Positions 1 to 7,868 are shown, counted from the stretch's first letter. The stretch is DNA of 64,000 nt from Streptomyces anulatus (GCF_014650675.1 NZ_BMVK01000001.1:682001-746000); one strand, 5' to 3'. Translations and numbers: made by a program. Notes: generated from the letters alone by a model not told the origin.

Positions 1-42
1 TGTCGCGGGAGTGCTCCGGGAGGTTCCGTCGATCACCGTCAT
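1..42 (-). CDS. 5' end of a leftward gene, probably leaderless
   Basis: Only 14 codons lie in the window (ATG at 42, reading leftward, open to the edge), so the product cannot be named. The start is inferred from the promoter: a hexamer TAGCGT at 54-49 lies 6 nt before the ATG, which would put transcription start at or next to the A of the ATG and give a leaderless mRNA, common in Streptomyces. The MerR-type promoter just upstream suggests an effector-induced gene such as an oxidoreductase or exporter; that part is inference. Confidence 0.45.
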   Translation of the reverse strand, partial: MTVIDGTSRSTPAT

Positions 43-48
43 GCCCCC

Positions 49-79
49 ACGCTAAATCCTTGGAGTGCACTCGAAGCAA
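49..79 (-). promoter_or_regulatory. MerR-type promoter with 19-bp spacer and internal palindrome
   Basis: On the minus strand TTGCTT (79-74) and TAGCGT (54-49) are separated by 19 bp. The spacer region holds a near-perfect palindrome, CTTGGAGTGCACTCGAAG at 59-76, with one mismatched pair. Over-long 19-bp spacers with the operator between -35 and -10 are the hallmark of promoters activated by MerR-family regulators through DNA distortion. No MerR gene is in the window; it may lie to the left. Confidence 0.6.
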
Positions 80-100
80 GCGGGAAAGGCAGGTCTTCTC

Positions 101-159
101 GGGCCGGGCACTCCCACGGGCGGGCCGGGCACTCCCACCGTCGGGCCGGGCACTCCCAC
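101..159. repeat. Three direct repeats of a 17-nt unit, period 21
   Basis: GGGCCGGGCACTCCCAC occurs exactly at 101-117, 122-138 and 143-159, a period of 21 bp (two helical turns), so all copies face the same side of the DNA. They lie between the leftward leaderless gene and the rightward two-component operon. They could be regulator sites or a simple local expansion. Confidence 0.8.
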
Positions 160-193
160 AGATGGACGGGGAGCACATCGAAGATGAAGGATT

Positions 194-215
194 GTTCATC
201 TTCGCTTCATGTTCG
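194..215 (+). promoter_or_regulatory. Direct-repeat site for an OmpR-type regulator upstream of the two-component operon
   Basis: GTTCATCTTCG (194-204) is followed directly by CTTCATGTTCG (205-215); 9 of 11 positions match. Tandem 11-bp units are the usual binding pattern of OmpR/PhoB-family regulators. The site lies about 30 bp before the small exported-protein gene that opens the operon, so autoregulation by the response regulator encoded two genes on is the simplest reading. Confidence 0.45.
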
Positions 216-243
216 GACCGCCCGGGACAGTCAGGGTGAATAC

Positions 244-537
244 ATGGCTTTCTCACCTCGTCTGGCGGCCCTGGCAGCCGTCGTCGCCGTGCCCCTCGGC
301 ATAGCGGCCACCAGCTATGCCATGACCGACACCTCGGAAGCGCCGAAGGTGCCTCCCACCGTCCAGCTGGAGGAGAGCCCGCGCGGCACACCGCCGCCGA
401 GCGGTGTCACGTCGCCGACCGACACCCCGACTCCGAGCGGCTCCTCCTCCCCGACCCGTACACCGGACAGCTCCGTCGTCCCGGGCCCCTCGGCGGCCGA
501 CGACGACGATGACGACGACTTCGGTGATGACGGTTAG
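244..537 (+). CDS. Small exported Pro/Ser/Thr-rich protein with acidic C-terminus
   Basis: A 97-residue protein with an N-terminal hydrophobic segment (about residues 5-22) ending in an Ala-rich region that looks like a signal peptide or anchor. A low-complexity Pro/Thr/Ser linker follows, then a C-terminal tail with a run of seven Asp. No known domain is visible. An upstream ATG at 184 would place 20 unhydrophobic residues before the signal, so the ATG at 244 is preferred. The gene overlaps the histidine kinase by 11 bp. By position it is probably an accessory or ligand-sensing partner of that kinase; the Asp run might bind a cation. Function is otherwise unknown. Confidence 0.65.
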   Translation: MAFSPRLAALAAVVAVPLGIAATSYAMTDTSEAPKVPPTVQLEESPRGTPPPSGVTSPTDTPTPSGSSSPTRTPDSSVVPGPSAADDDDDDDFGDDG

Positions 538-1951
538 CCTTCCGAGGATTTCCGCCCGGGTACGGATCCTGCTGTGGTTGCTGGTCGTGATGGCGGTCGC
601 GCTGGGCGCGGTCGCCGTCACCGTGCGTTCGATCCTCCAGCGGGACGTGGACCACCGCATCAGCCAGCTGCTCACCCAGGAGACCGGTGAGTTCGCGAAC
701 TTCGTGCCGCAGGGCGTGGACCCGGACACCGGCGGCCGGTTCGACACCGCGGACCGGCTGCTCCGCATCTACCTGCAACGGCAGTACGCGGACCCCGACG
801 AGGAGTTGCTGGGCCTGACCGGCCGACCCGGCGACAAGCCCGGCGTCATCCGGCAGCGCCGCGAACTGCCGCAGGACATCGCCCTGTGGCAGGACGACGC
901 CTCGCTCGCCCGGATCCACGCCTCCAAGGACTCCTTCGGGACCCTGGACCGCCCGCAGGGCGAACTGCGCTGGGCCAAGGTCGACATCGGGCCTTCCACG
1001 GGCGGGGAGCCTGGCGCGTTCGTCGTCGCCTTCCACCCGGAGCGCGAACGGGCCGTGGCCGACAAGACGTTCTGGACGCTGCTCGCCCTGTCCGGTGTGG
1101 CGCTGCTGATGACGACCGGGATCGGCTGGGCCGTCGCCGGTCGCATCCTCGCGCCCGTCCGTCTCGTCCGGACGACGGCGGCGGAACTGACCGAGCAGGA
1201 CCTCACCCGGCGCATCCCCGTGGAGGGCCGCGACGACATCGCGGCCCTAGCGGAGACGTTCAACGCGATGCTCGACCGGCTGGAGCGGGCGTTCGCCGCG
1301 CAGCGGGTCTTCGTCGACGACGCCGGGCACGAGCTGCGCACCCCCATCACCATCGTCCGGGGCCACCTGGAGCTGATGGGCGACGATCCGGCGGACCGGG
1401 AGGAGACGGTGCGGCTGGTCACGGACGAGCTGGACCGGATGAGCCGCATCGTCGAGGACCTGCTCCTGCTCGCGGGGGCCGAGCGCCCCGACTTCGTGCG
1501 CCCCGAACCCGTCCAGCTCGCGGAGCTGACCGCCGACGTGTTCGTGAAGGTGCGGACCCTCGGCGACCGGGAGTGGCAGCTCGACGGCGTCGCGGACCTC
1601 GAAGTGCGCCTGGACGAACAGCGGATGACGCAGGCGATGGTGCAGCTCGCGCAGAACGCCGTCCAGCACACCGTGCCCGGCCAGCGCATCCGGATCGGCT
1701 CGCGGGCCGAGGCGGGCCGCGTCGAGCTGTACGTCGCCGACCACGGGCCCGGGATTCCGCCGGAGGACGCCGAGGTGATCTTCGAGAGGTTCCGCCGGGG
1801 GACGTCCCGGCGCGGGACCCGCACCAGCGGCGCGGGGCTCGGCCTCGCCATCGTCAAGGCCATCGCGGAGGGCCACCACGGCCGCGTCGAACTACGCCGG
1901 ACCGAAGGCGGCGGCGCCACCTTCGTACTCACGCTGGAGACCCACACATGA
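527..1951 (+). CDS. Membrane sensor histidine kinase (HAMP, HisKA, HATPase)
   Basis: A 474-residue class I sensor kinase. TM1 is at about residues 12-34, followed by an extracytoplasmic domain of about 150 residues, TM2 (about 180-205), a HAMP linker and a HisKA domain with the phospho-acceptor His268 in the GHELRTPI motif. The ATPase domain carries the N-box QNAVQHT, the DHGPGIP box and the GAGLGLAIV box, so it should be catalytically competent. ATG 527 is chosen because the first transmembrane helix follows at once; a longer in-frame extension would only read the opposite frame of the upstream gene. It overlaps the upstream gene by 11 bp and the response regulator by ATGA, indicating one translationally coupled operon. 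The stimulus is unknown; an envelope signal is plausible. Confidence 0.93.
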   Translation: MTVSLPRISARVRILLWLLVVMAVALGAVAVTVRSILQRDVDHRISQLLTQETGEFANFVPQGVDPDTGGRFDTADRLLRIYLQRQYADPDEELLGLTGRPGDKPGVIRQRRELPQDIALWQDDASLARIHASKDSFGTLDRPQGELRWAKVDIGPSTGGEPGAFVVAFHPERERAVADKTFWTLLALSGVALLMTTGIGWAVAGRILAPVRLVRTTAAELTEQDLTRRIPVEGRDDIAALAETFNAMLDRLERAFAAQRVFVDDAGHELRTPITIVRGHLELMGDDPADREETVRLVTDELDRMSRIVEDLLLLAGAERPDFVRPEPVQLAELTADVFVKVRTLGDREWQLDGVADLEVRLDEQRMTQAMVQLAQNAVQHTVPGQRIRIGSRAEAGRVELYVADHGPGIPPEDAEVIFERFRRGTSRRGTRTSGAGLGLAIVKAIAEGHHGRVELRRTEGGGATFVLTLETHT

Positions 1952-2607
1952 ATCGCATCCTGATCGCCGAGGACGAGGAGCGCATCGCCTCGTTCGTCCA
2001 GAAGGGGCTGCGCGCCAACGGCTTCACCACGGTCGTCGCCGAGGACGGGGACCTGGCGCTGGGCCACGCGCTGTCCGGCGGGTTCGACCTGATGGTGCTC
2101 GACATCGGCCTGCCGGGCCGGGACGGTTTCACCGTGCTGCGGGAGATGCGCGAGGCCCGCGTCACGCTGCCGGTCATCGTGCTCACCGCCCGCGACTCCG
2201 TGCGGGACACGGTGGCCGGGCTGGAGGGCGGGGCCGACGACTGGATGACGAAGCCGTTCCGCTTCGAGGAGCTGCTCGCCCGGGTACGGCTGCGGCAGCG
2301 CACCGCCGCCCGCGCGCCCGAGGTCACCATGTTGCGCAGCGGCAGCCTCGCCCTGGATCTGCGGACGCGCCGGGCCCGCGCGGGCGACCGGACGGTGGAT
2401 CTGACAGCGCGCGAGTTCGTGCTGCTGGAGATGTTCCTGCGCCACCCCGGCCAGGTGCTGTCGCGCGAGCAGATCCTGTCCCATGTCTGGGGGTACGACT
2501 TCGACCCCGGGTCCAACATCGTGGACGTCTATGTGCGCGCGCTGCGCCGGAAGCTGGGCGCGGAGCGGCTGGAGACGATCCGGGGCATGGGCTACCGCCT
2601 GCCCTGA
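1948..2607 (+). CDS. OmpR/PhoB-family response regulator
   Basis: A 219-residue two-domain regulator. The receiver has the acidic pair EDE near the N-terminus, phospho-acceptor Asp52 (VLDIGLPG), a conserved Thr in VLTARD and Lys in TKPF. The C-terminal winged helix (about 125-219) has the typical ENDING motif around VRALRRKL and GMGYRLP. It is coupled by ATGA to the kinase and is its obvious partner. It may bind the 11-bp direct repeats before the operon. The last six codons plus stop are duplicated just downstream (see the repeat entry). Confidence 0.94.
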   Translation: MNRILIAEDEERIASFVQKGLRANGFTTVVAEDGDLALGHALSGGFDLMVLDIGLPGRDGFTVLREMREARVTLPVIVLTARDSVRDTVAGLEGGADDWMTKPFRFEELLARVRLRQRTAARAPEVTMLRSGSLALDLRTRRARAGDRTVDLTAREFVLLEMFLRHPGQVLSREQILSHVWGYDFDPGSNIVDVYVRALRRKLGAERLETIRGMGYRLP

Positions 2608-2626
2608 GGGCTATCGCCTGCCCTGA
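2589..2626 (+). repeat. Tandem duplication of the response-regulator 3' end
   Basis: GGGCTACCGCCTGCCCTGA (2589-2607, the gene's own end) is followed immediately by a second 19-nt copy with one C-to-T change (2608-2626). The second copy repeats the stop codon outside the reading frame's need, so it is non-coding. This is a clean recent slippage or duplication scar. Confidence 0.85.
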
Positions 2627-2732
2627 GCCCCGGCCCGGGCCCGATCCCGGCCGTGGGGTGCGGACCACTTGATGAAAAGGCCTTCACCGGACGCTCATCA
2701 CGTACTCACCCCGCCTTCAGAGGCTTTACAGC

Positions 2733-4166
2733 GTGCCTCTACCACTCCGGCAGACCGTCGGCCTCTGCGCCGTCCTCGGCCTCTGCGCTCTCCTCGCCGT
2801 CCCCGGCGCCGCCCCCGGCCTCAGCGTCGACGGGCGACTCTCCCTCGCCGTCTTCGCCCTGGCCACCGCCGCCTGGATCGCCACTCCGGTGGACGACGCC
2901 TACATCGCCCTCGGCGCGGGCCTGGCGCTGACCGTCACGGGGGTGATCAGCAGTGAGACCCTGTTCGCCACCCTGGGCGACGAGACGGTGTGGCTGCTGA
3001 TCTGCGCCTTCGTCCTGGCGGCGGCCGTGACCCGGACCGGTCTGGCCGGCCGGGCCGCCGTCTTCCTGGTCGGCGGGGCCAGGACCGTGCGCCAGCTGGT
3101 GCACCTGACCACGGCCGGACTGGTCGTCACCGCGTTCGCCGTGCCGGCCACTTCGGGGCGCGCCGCCCTCGCGCTCCCGGTGTTCCTGGCACTGGCCGCC
3201 GCCCTGCGCGAGCGCGGCCGTCTGGTGGTGATGCTCGCGCTGCTCTTCCCCACGGTCATCCTGCTGTCGGCCGTCGCGACCCTGATCGGCGCCGGGGCGC
3301 ACCTGATCACCGTCGGGGTGCTGTGGGAGCAGACCGGCGAGCAGCTGAGTTTCGTGCAGTGGCTGGTGGTGGGGATGCCGTTGGCGGTCGTCTCCTCCCA
3401 TCTGGCCGCCGAGCTGGTGCTGTTGACGACGACCCGGCGCGCCGACCGCAAGGGCCCGGTGACGATCACGGCGGCGCAGATCCAGGAGCACTCCGAGACG
3501 GCCGTCGAGGGGCCGTTCACCCCGGCGGAGTCCCGCTGCCTGCTCCTGCTGGCGACGGTCGTCCTGCTGTGGTGCAGCGAGCCCCTGCACGGGGTGTCGC
3601 CCGCCGTGGTCGCGCTTATCGGCGCGCTGGTGGCGACCTCGCCCGCGCTGGGGACGGTCCGCTTCAAGGACGGTCTGCGGACGGTGCCCTGGCCGCTGCT
3701 GCTGTTCATGGCCGCCACCATGGCGATGGGCGTCGCCCTCTCCGACTCGGGCGCGGCCGACTGGCTGGTGGGCTGGATACCCCTGGGGGCGTCCACGCCC
3801 CCGTGGGTCTTCCTGACCGGAGTGGTCGTCGTCAGTACGGCCGCCCACCTGGCGCTCCAGTCGCGCTCCGCCCGGTCCTCCGTGCTGGTCCCGCTGGTGG
3901 TCGCGGCGGCGGTCGGGGCCGGGGTCAACCCGGTCACGGCGGCGCTGGCGTCCACGGCCGCGGCCGGCTTCTGCCACACGCTGCCCTCCTCGGCCAAGCC
4001 GGTCGCGCTCTTCGCGGACGTGCCCGGCACCCCGACCTACACCCCGCGCGACCTGCTGCGGCTGTCCGCTTTCCTCGCCCCGCTCACCGCGGCCCTCGTC
4101 CTCGTCTTCGCCCTCGCCGTCTGGCCGTTGCTCGGCGTGCCCGTCCTTCTGGAGACCCAGCCATGA
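2733..4166 (+). CDS. DASS/SLC13-family anion transporter
   Basis: A 477-residue integral membrane protein with about 11-12 hydrophobic segments. The fold and sequence flavour match the divalent anion:sodium symporter (CitT/SLC13) family: paired helical hairpins with small-residue substrate motifs (ATSGRAALALP near residue 130 and the Ser-rich SRSARSSVLVP near 380) stand where family members carry SNT-type motifs. The GTG start at 2733 places the first helix at the N-terminus. The stop overlaps the start of the glycerate kinase (ATGA), so the likely substrate is glycerate or a related carboxylate; this rests only on the coupling. Confidence 0.85.
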   Translation: MPLPLRQTVGLCAVLGLCALLAVPGAAPGLSVDGRLSLAVFALATAAWIATPVDDAYIALGAGLALTVTGVISSETLFATLGDETVWLLICAFVLAAAVTRTGLAGRAAVFLVGGARTVRQLVHLTTAGLVVTAFAVPATSGRAALALPVFLALAAALRERGRLVVMLALLFPTVILLSAVATLIGAGAHLITVGVLWEQTGEQLSFVQWLVVGMPLAVVSSHLAAELVLLTTTRRADRKGPVTITAAQIQEHSETAVEGPFTPAESRCLLLLATVVLLWCSEPLHGVSPAVVALIGALVATSPALGTVRFKDGLRTVPWPLLLFMAATMAMGVALSDSGAADWLVGWIPLGASTPPWVFLTGVVVVSTAAHLALQSRSARSSVLVPLVVAAAVGAGVNPVTAALASTAAAGFCHTLPSSAKPVALFADVPGTPTYTPRDLLRLSAFLAPLTAALVLVFALAVWPLLGVPVLLETQP

Positions 4167-5380
4167 CCCGTCACGCTCACCGCACCCACCGCATCGCCAT
4201 CGCCCCCAGCGGTTTCAAGGAGTCCCTCTCGGCCGCCCGGGTGGCCGAGGCCATCGCCGTCGGCGTACGGCGTGTGATCCCCGACGCCGACCTCGACCTC
4301 ATCCCGCTGGTGGACGGCGGCGAGGGCACGGCGGAGGCGCTGGCCCTGGCGGGCGGCGGCCGGCTGGTCCCGGTCACCGCCACGGGCCCGGTGGGCGAGC
4401 CGGTCGCCTCGCACTTCGCGCTCCTGGGCGGACCGGGGCCGCTGACCGCCGTCGTGGAGATGGCCGCCGTCGCGGGCCTCGCCCTGGTGCCGCCGGGCCT
4501 GCGCCACCCGGGCGCGACCACCACGTACGGCGTCGGCGAGCTGATCCGGGCCGCCCTGGACGCGGGGGCCCGGCGCATCCTCATCGGCTGCGGCGACTCC
4601 GGTACGTCGGACGGGGGCGCGGGCGCCCTCCAGGCACTCGGGGCCCGGCTGACTGACCGCCATGGCCGTGAACTGCGCCGGGGCGGCGGCGCGTTGCACG
4701 AGCTGGAGCGCGTCGACCCGTCCGGCCTCGACCCGAGGCTGGCCCGCACGGAGCTGCTCGTGGCCTGCAACCCGTACAACGTGCTGTGCGGGAAGCGCGG
4801 AGTGGCCCGGGTGTTCGGGCCGCAGAAGGGGGCGACCCCGGCGGAGGTGGAGCTGCTCTCGGCGGGCCTGGAGCGGCTGGCCGACGTCCTCACCCGGGAC
4901 CTCGCCCCGGCCTTCGCCCCGACGTCCGGGGCCCCGGCCATCGACCTGCGCACCGCTCCCGGCACGGGCGCGTCCGGCGGCCTCGGAGCAGGGCTGGCCG
5001 CCGTGGGAGCCCGGCTCCTCCCCCGCTACGACGTCCTCCTCGACGGCCTCGACCTGGACGCGCGCCTGGCCCGCGCCGACTTCGTGATCACGGCCGAGGG
5101 GGCGCTGGACCACCAGACCGTACGCGGGAAGATCCCGGCGGAGGTCGCCCGGCGGGCGCATGCCTCCGGGGTGCCGGTCCTGGTGCTGGCCGGGACGATC
5201 GGGCCGGGCGCGCAGGACGTGCGGGCGGTGGGCGTGGACGCGTACAGCGCGATCCTGCCCGCGCCGATGACGCTGGTGGAGGCGATCGACCGGAGCGACG
5301 AGTTCCTGGCCGACGCCACGGAGCGCGCGATGCGGATCATGGCGCTCGGCACCCGGCTCGCCCCGCTGGCCGCAGCCTGA
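4163..5380 (+). CDS. Glycerate kinase (GckA/GarK type)
   Basis: A 405-residue enzyme of the glycerate kinase type 1 family, which phosphorylates D-glycerate to a phosphoglycerate entering glycolysis. Family signatures are visible: the N-terminal IAPSGFKESLSA, the VDGGEGTAEAL glycine motif, GCGDSGTSDGG, the PQKGAT segment and the C-terminal ITAEGALDHQT. Length is normal. ATG 4163 overlaps the transporter stop by 4 bp, so the pair forms a two-gene uptake-and-activation operon. A strong hairpin follows the stop. Confidence 0.94.
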   Translation: MTRHAHRTHRIAIAPSGFKESLSAARVAEAIAVGVRRVIPDADLDLIPLVDGGEGTAEALALAGGGRLVPVTATGPVGEPVASHFALLGGPGPLTAVVEMAAVAGLALVPPGLRHPGATTTYGVGELIRAALDAGARRILIGCGDSGTSDGGAGALQALGARLTDRHGRELRRGGGALHELERVDPSGLDPRLARTELLVACNPYNVLCGKRGVARVFGPQKGATPAEVELLSAGLERLADVLTRDLAPAFAPTSGAPAIDLRTAPGTGASGGLGAGLAAVGARLLPRYDVLLDGLDLDARLARADFVITAEGALDHQTVRGKIPAEVARRAHASGVPVLVLAGTIGPGAQDVRAVGVDAYSAILPAPMTLVEAIDRSDEFLADATERAMRIMALGTRLAPLAAA

Positions 5381-5393
5381 CGCGCACGCCTCC

Positions 5394-5420
5394 GTCCCGG
5401 GCTCCCCCGGGGCCCGGGAC
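5394..5420 (+). terminator. Hairpin after the glycerate kinase gene
   Basis: GTCCCGGGC (5394-5402) pairs perfectly with GCCCGGGAC (5412-5420) around a 9-nt loop. There is no T-tract, as is usual for Streptomyces terminators. Confidence 0.6.
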
Positions 5421-5453
5421 CCGTCGGCACGCGCGGCGGTTAGGCTCGGAGCC

Positions 5454-6266
5454 ATGGAGAGCCTGCGCATCATCGACACCTGGCCGGTCACGACGGCGGC
5501 GGCCGCCGTCGTACGGTCGGACGGCACGGTCCTCGGCACGCACGGGCCGGCCGACCACCGCTTCCCCCTCGCCTCGGTCACCAAGCCGCTCGCGGCCTAC
5601 GCGGCGCTGGTGGCGTACGAGGAGGGGGCGGTCGAGCTGGACGAGCCGGCCGGGCCCGAGGGCTCCACGGTGCGCCACCTCCTCGCCCACACCAGCGGCC
5701 TCGCCTTCGACGAGCACCGGGTGACGGCCCCGCCCGGCAACCGCCGCCTGTACTCCAACGCGGGCTTCGAGGTGCTGGGCGACCACATCGCGAAAGCGTC
5801 CGGCATCCCGTTCGCGGAGTACCTGCGCCAGGCCGTCCTGGAACCGCTGGCCATGACCTCGACCACACTGGACGGCTCCCCCGCCCGCGACGGCGTCTCC
5901 ACCCTCGCCGACCTGGTCCGCTTCGCGGCCGAGGTGCAGGCCCCCCGCCTCCTCGACCCGCGTACGGTCCTGGAGGCCCAGACCGTCGTCCACCCGGGCC
6001 TCAAGGGCGTCCTGCCGGGCTACGGCCACCAGAGCCCGAACGACTGGGGCCTCGGTTTCGAGATCCGCGACTCCAAGTCCCCGCACTGGACGGGGAACAC
6101 GTCCTCCCCTGCCACCTTCGGCCACTTCGGCCAGTCGGGCACGTTCCTCTGGATCGACCCGGTGGCGAGCGTCGCCTGCGTGGCGCTGACGGACCGGGCG
6201 TTCGGCCCGTGGGCCGCGGAGGCGTGGACGCCGTTCACGGACGCGGTTCTGGCCGAGCTGTCCTGA
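5454..6266 (+). CDS. Serine hydrolase of the class C beta-lactamase/DD-peptidase fold
   Basis: A 270-residue protein with the three active-site signatures of the penicillin-binding serine hydrolase fold: SVTK (Ser/Lys pair, about residues 42-45), YSN (about 100-102) and a HFGQSG element in place of KTG near residue 222. It is shorter than classical AmpC enzymes and has no signal peptide, so it is probably a cytoplasmic esterase or peptidase rather than a resistance enzyme. It stands alone; its 3' end overlaps the convergent ATP-binding protein gene by 32 bp. Confidence 0.85.
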   Translation: MESLRIIDTWPVTTAAAAVVRSDGTVLGTHGPADHRFPLASVTKPLAAYAALVAYEEGAVELDEPAGPEGSTVRHLLAHTSGLAFDEHRVTAPPGNRRLYSNAGFEVLGDHIAKASGIPFAEYLRQAVLEPLAMTSTTLDGSPARDGVSTLADLVRFAAEVQAPRLLDPRTVLEAQTVVHPGLKGVLPGYGHQSPNDWGLGFEIRDSKSPHWTGNTSSPATFGHFGQSGTFLWIDPVASVACVALTDRAFGPWAAEAWTPFTDAVLAELS

Positions 6267-6708
6267 ACCGGCTGCCGCCCTTCTCCGGTGGCGTCAGGCA
6301 CTCGAACCAGACGGTCTTCCCGCTGCCGTCCCACTGCTTGATGATGCCCCACGCGTCGGTGACGGCGTTGACGAGGACGAGTCCCCGGCCCCCGTCGTCC
6401 AGCGGGTCACCCGTGATGGCGAGGGGCATGACGGTACTGCTGTCCGCGACCTCGACGCGGACGCCCTCGCCGCGCGGCAGCCGGAAGATGAAGGTCTGGC
6501 CGCGCCGGTCGGGCACGTGCCGCACGACGTTGGCGACCAGCTCGGTGAGCGCCAGCTCCGCCGCGTCGGCGAGGAACATCAGCTCCCACGCCTTGAGGTA
6601 GAGCCGCAGGATGCGGCGCAGATGCCGGGCGGAGTGCTCACCGAGGGCGAAGTCGGCGTGGTAGACGGGCTCCCCGGGATCCCTTCGGGGGATGAGTACG
6701 TGATTCAT
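6235..6708 (-). CDS. RsbW-like ATP-binding regulatory protein
   Basis: A 157-residue single-domain HATPase_c_2 protein of the anti-sigma-factor kinase type. The N-box ELALTELVANVVRH, the shortened D-box (VEVADSS) and the glycine-rich box DDGGRGLVLV are all present, so it should bind ATP. It is divergent from an XRE regulator gene and a DUF397 gene, the recurrent Streptomyces arrangement seen around whiJ and abaA-type loci. In those loci the three products are thought to form a developmental or antibiotic control switch. It overlaps the serine hydrolase gene tail to tail. Confidence 0.88.
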   Translation of the reverse strand: MNHVLIPRRDPGEPVYHADFALGEHSARHLRRILRLYLKAWELMFLADAAELALTELVANVVRHVPDRRGQTFIFRLPRGEGVRVEVADSSTVMPLAITGDPLDDGGRGLVLVNAVTDAWGIIKQWDGSGKTVWFECLTPPEKGGSRFRTARPEPRP

Positions 6709-6790
6709 GTCACCAGGCTGCGACGCGATGGCTACGCTCGGCTACGTACCGAAACGAACGCCGCGAGGCGTTGCACCCGGAGGTCCATCC

Positions 6791-7615
6791 GTGGCCAACA
6801 TCCAGACGCTCGATCCCGACGCCTCCCCGCTCGCCTACTACGGCGGGGAGTTGCGCCGCCAACGTGAAGCCCAAGGCCTGACGCAGCCTCAGTTGGGCAC
6901 CATCATCTTCTGCACGGGCTCGCTGGTCGGCCAGATCGAGACGACGAAGAAGATCCCCACCCGGGACTTCTCTGAGCGCGTGGACGCGGCGCTGGGCACG
7001 GACGGGACGTTCTCACGGCTGGTGGGACTGGTGCTGCGGAGCCAACTGCCCACGTGGTTCCAGCCGTACGCGGACATGGAGGCGAAGGCCGCGTACATCT
7101 CGACGTACCAGGCGCAGGTGGTCTACGGGCTGTTGCAGACGGAGGAGTACGCGCGGGCGGTCCTGGCCACCGGCATGCCGGACGACCTGGAGGGTCTGCT
7201 CGCCGCCCGCATGGAGCGCCAACGGATCCTGGAGCGGGACAAGCCGCCGCTGGCCTGGGCGATCCTGGACGAGGCCGTGCTGTACCGGCCGATCGGCGGC
7301 CACGAGGTGATGAGGGCCCAACTGCAGAAGCTGTTGGACTGCGCGGCGCACCGTTGGATGCGGATCCAGGTGCTGCCCTTTGAGGCAGGTGAACACGCGA
7401 GCTTGGCAGGCTCGTTCAACCAGTTGCGCTTCGACGACGACCCGGAGGTCGTCTACACCGAGGACGTCATCTCCGGCCATATGACGGCCAACCCGGAGAC
7501 GGTCAGGGAGGCCTCGCTCCGATACGCTCACCTCCAGGCCACCGCACTCTCCGTCGAGGAATCGGTGGCGCGGATCAGCCGCGTGATGGAGGAGCGTTAT
7601 GGAGTACGGCCCTGA
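6791..7615 (+). CDS. XRE-family regulator with DUF5753 domain (WhiJ-like)
   Basis: A 274-residue protein with an N-terminal helix-turn-helix (about residues 17-70; LRRQREAQGLTQPQLG begins helix 1) and a C-terminal DUF5753 domain from about residue 90. The GTG at 6791 is chosen because GGAGG ends 7 nt before it; earlier in-frame starts at 6707 and 6728 lack a comparable site. It overlaps the DUF397 gene by 17 bp and is divergent from the RsbW-like gene. Family members are DNA-binding partners of DUF397 proteins in Streptomyces development. Confidence 0.9.
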   Translation: MANIQTLDPDASPLAYYGGELRRQREAQGLTQPQLGTIIFCTGSLVGQIETTKKIPTRDFSERVDAALGTDGTFSRLVGLVLRSQLPTWFQPYADMEAKAAYISTYQAQVVYGLLQTEEYARAVLATGMPDDLEGLLAARMERQRILERDKPPLAWAILDEAVLYRPIGGHEVMRAQLQKLLDCAAHRWMRIQVLPFEAGEHASLAGSFNQLRFDDDPEVVYTEDVISGHMTANPETVREASLRYAHLQATALSVEESVARISRVMEERYGVRP

Positions 7616-7868
7616 CCTGACCAGCGCGGACTGGCGCAAGTCCAGCTACAGCGGAAACACCGGCGGCGACTGCGTCGAGTGCACCGTGACCGGCGGCGCG
7701 GCCTGGCGGACCTCCTCGTACAGCGGCAGCACCGGCGGCTGCTGCGTCGAGACCGCCGTCGGCTCCCCCTGCGGCTCTGTCCCCGTCCGCGACAGCAAGA
7801 ACCCCACGGGCCCCGCGATCGTCCTCGGGGCGCACGCCTGGCAGGCGTTCGTGGACGGGCTGCGCTGA
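7599..7868 (+). CDS. DUF397 protein with an internally duplicated N-terminal motif
   Basis: An 89-residue protein; DUF397 proteins are usually 60-70 residues with one W-R-x-S-S-Y-S-G motif, a C-V-E motif and a C-terminal VRDSKNP...W..F segment. Here the WRKSSYSGNTGGDCVE block (from Trp12) recurs as WRTSSYSGSTGGCCVE (from Trp36), a 24-residue tandem repeat, before the normal VRDSKNPTGPAIV end. The gene overlaps the upstream regulator and is probably translated with it, as its partner protein. Confidence 0.88.
   Translation: MEYGPDLTSADWRKSSYSGNTGGDCVECTVTGGAAWRTSSYSGSTGGCCVETAVGSPCGSVPVRDSKNPTGPAIVLGAHAWQAFVDGLR

Noticed and set aside
2653..2956. Short open frames overlapping the anion transporter start
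   Set aside because: They are alternative-frame shadows with Arg/Pro/Ser-rich composition inside a clear membrane-protein gene.
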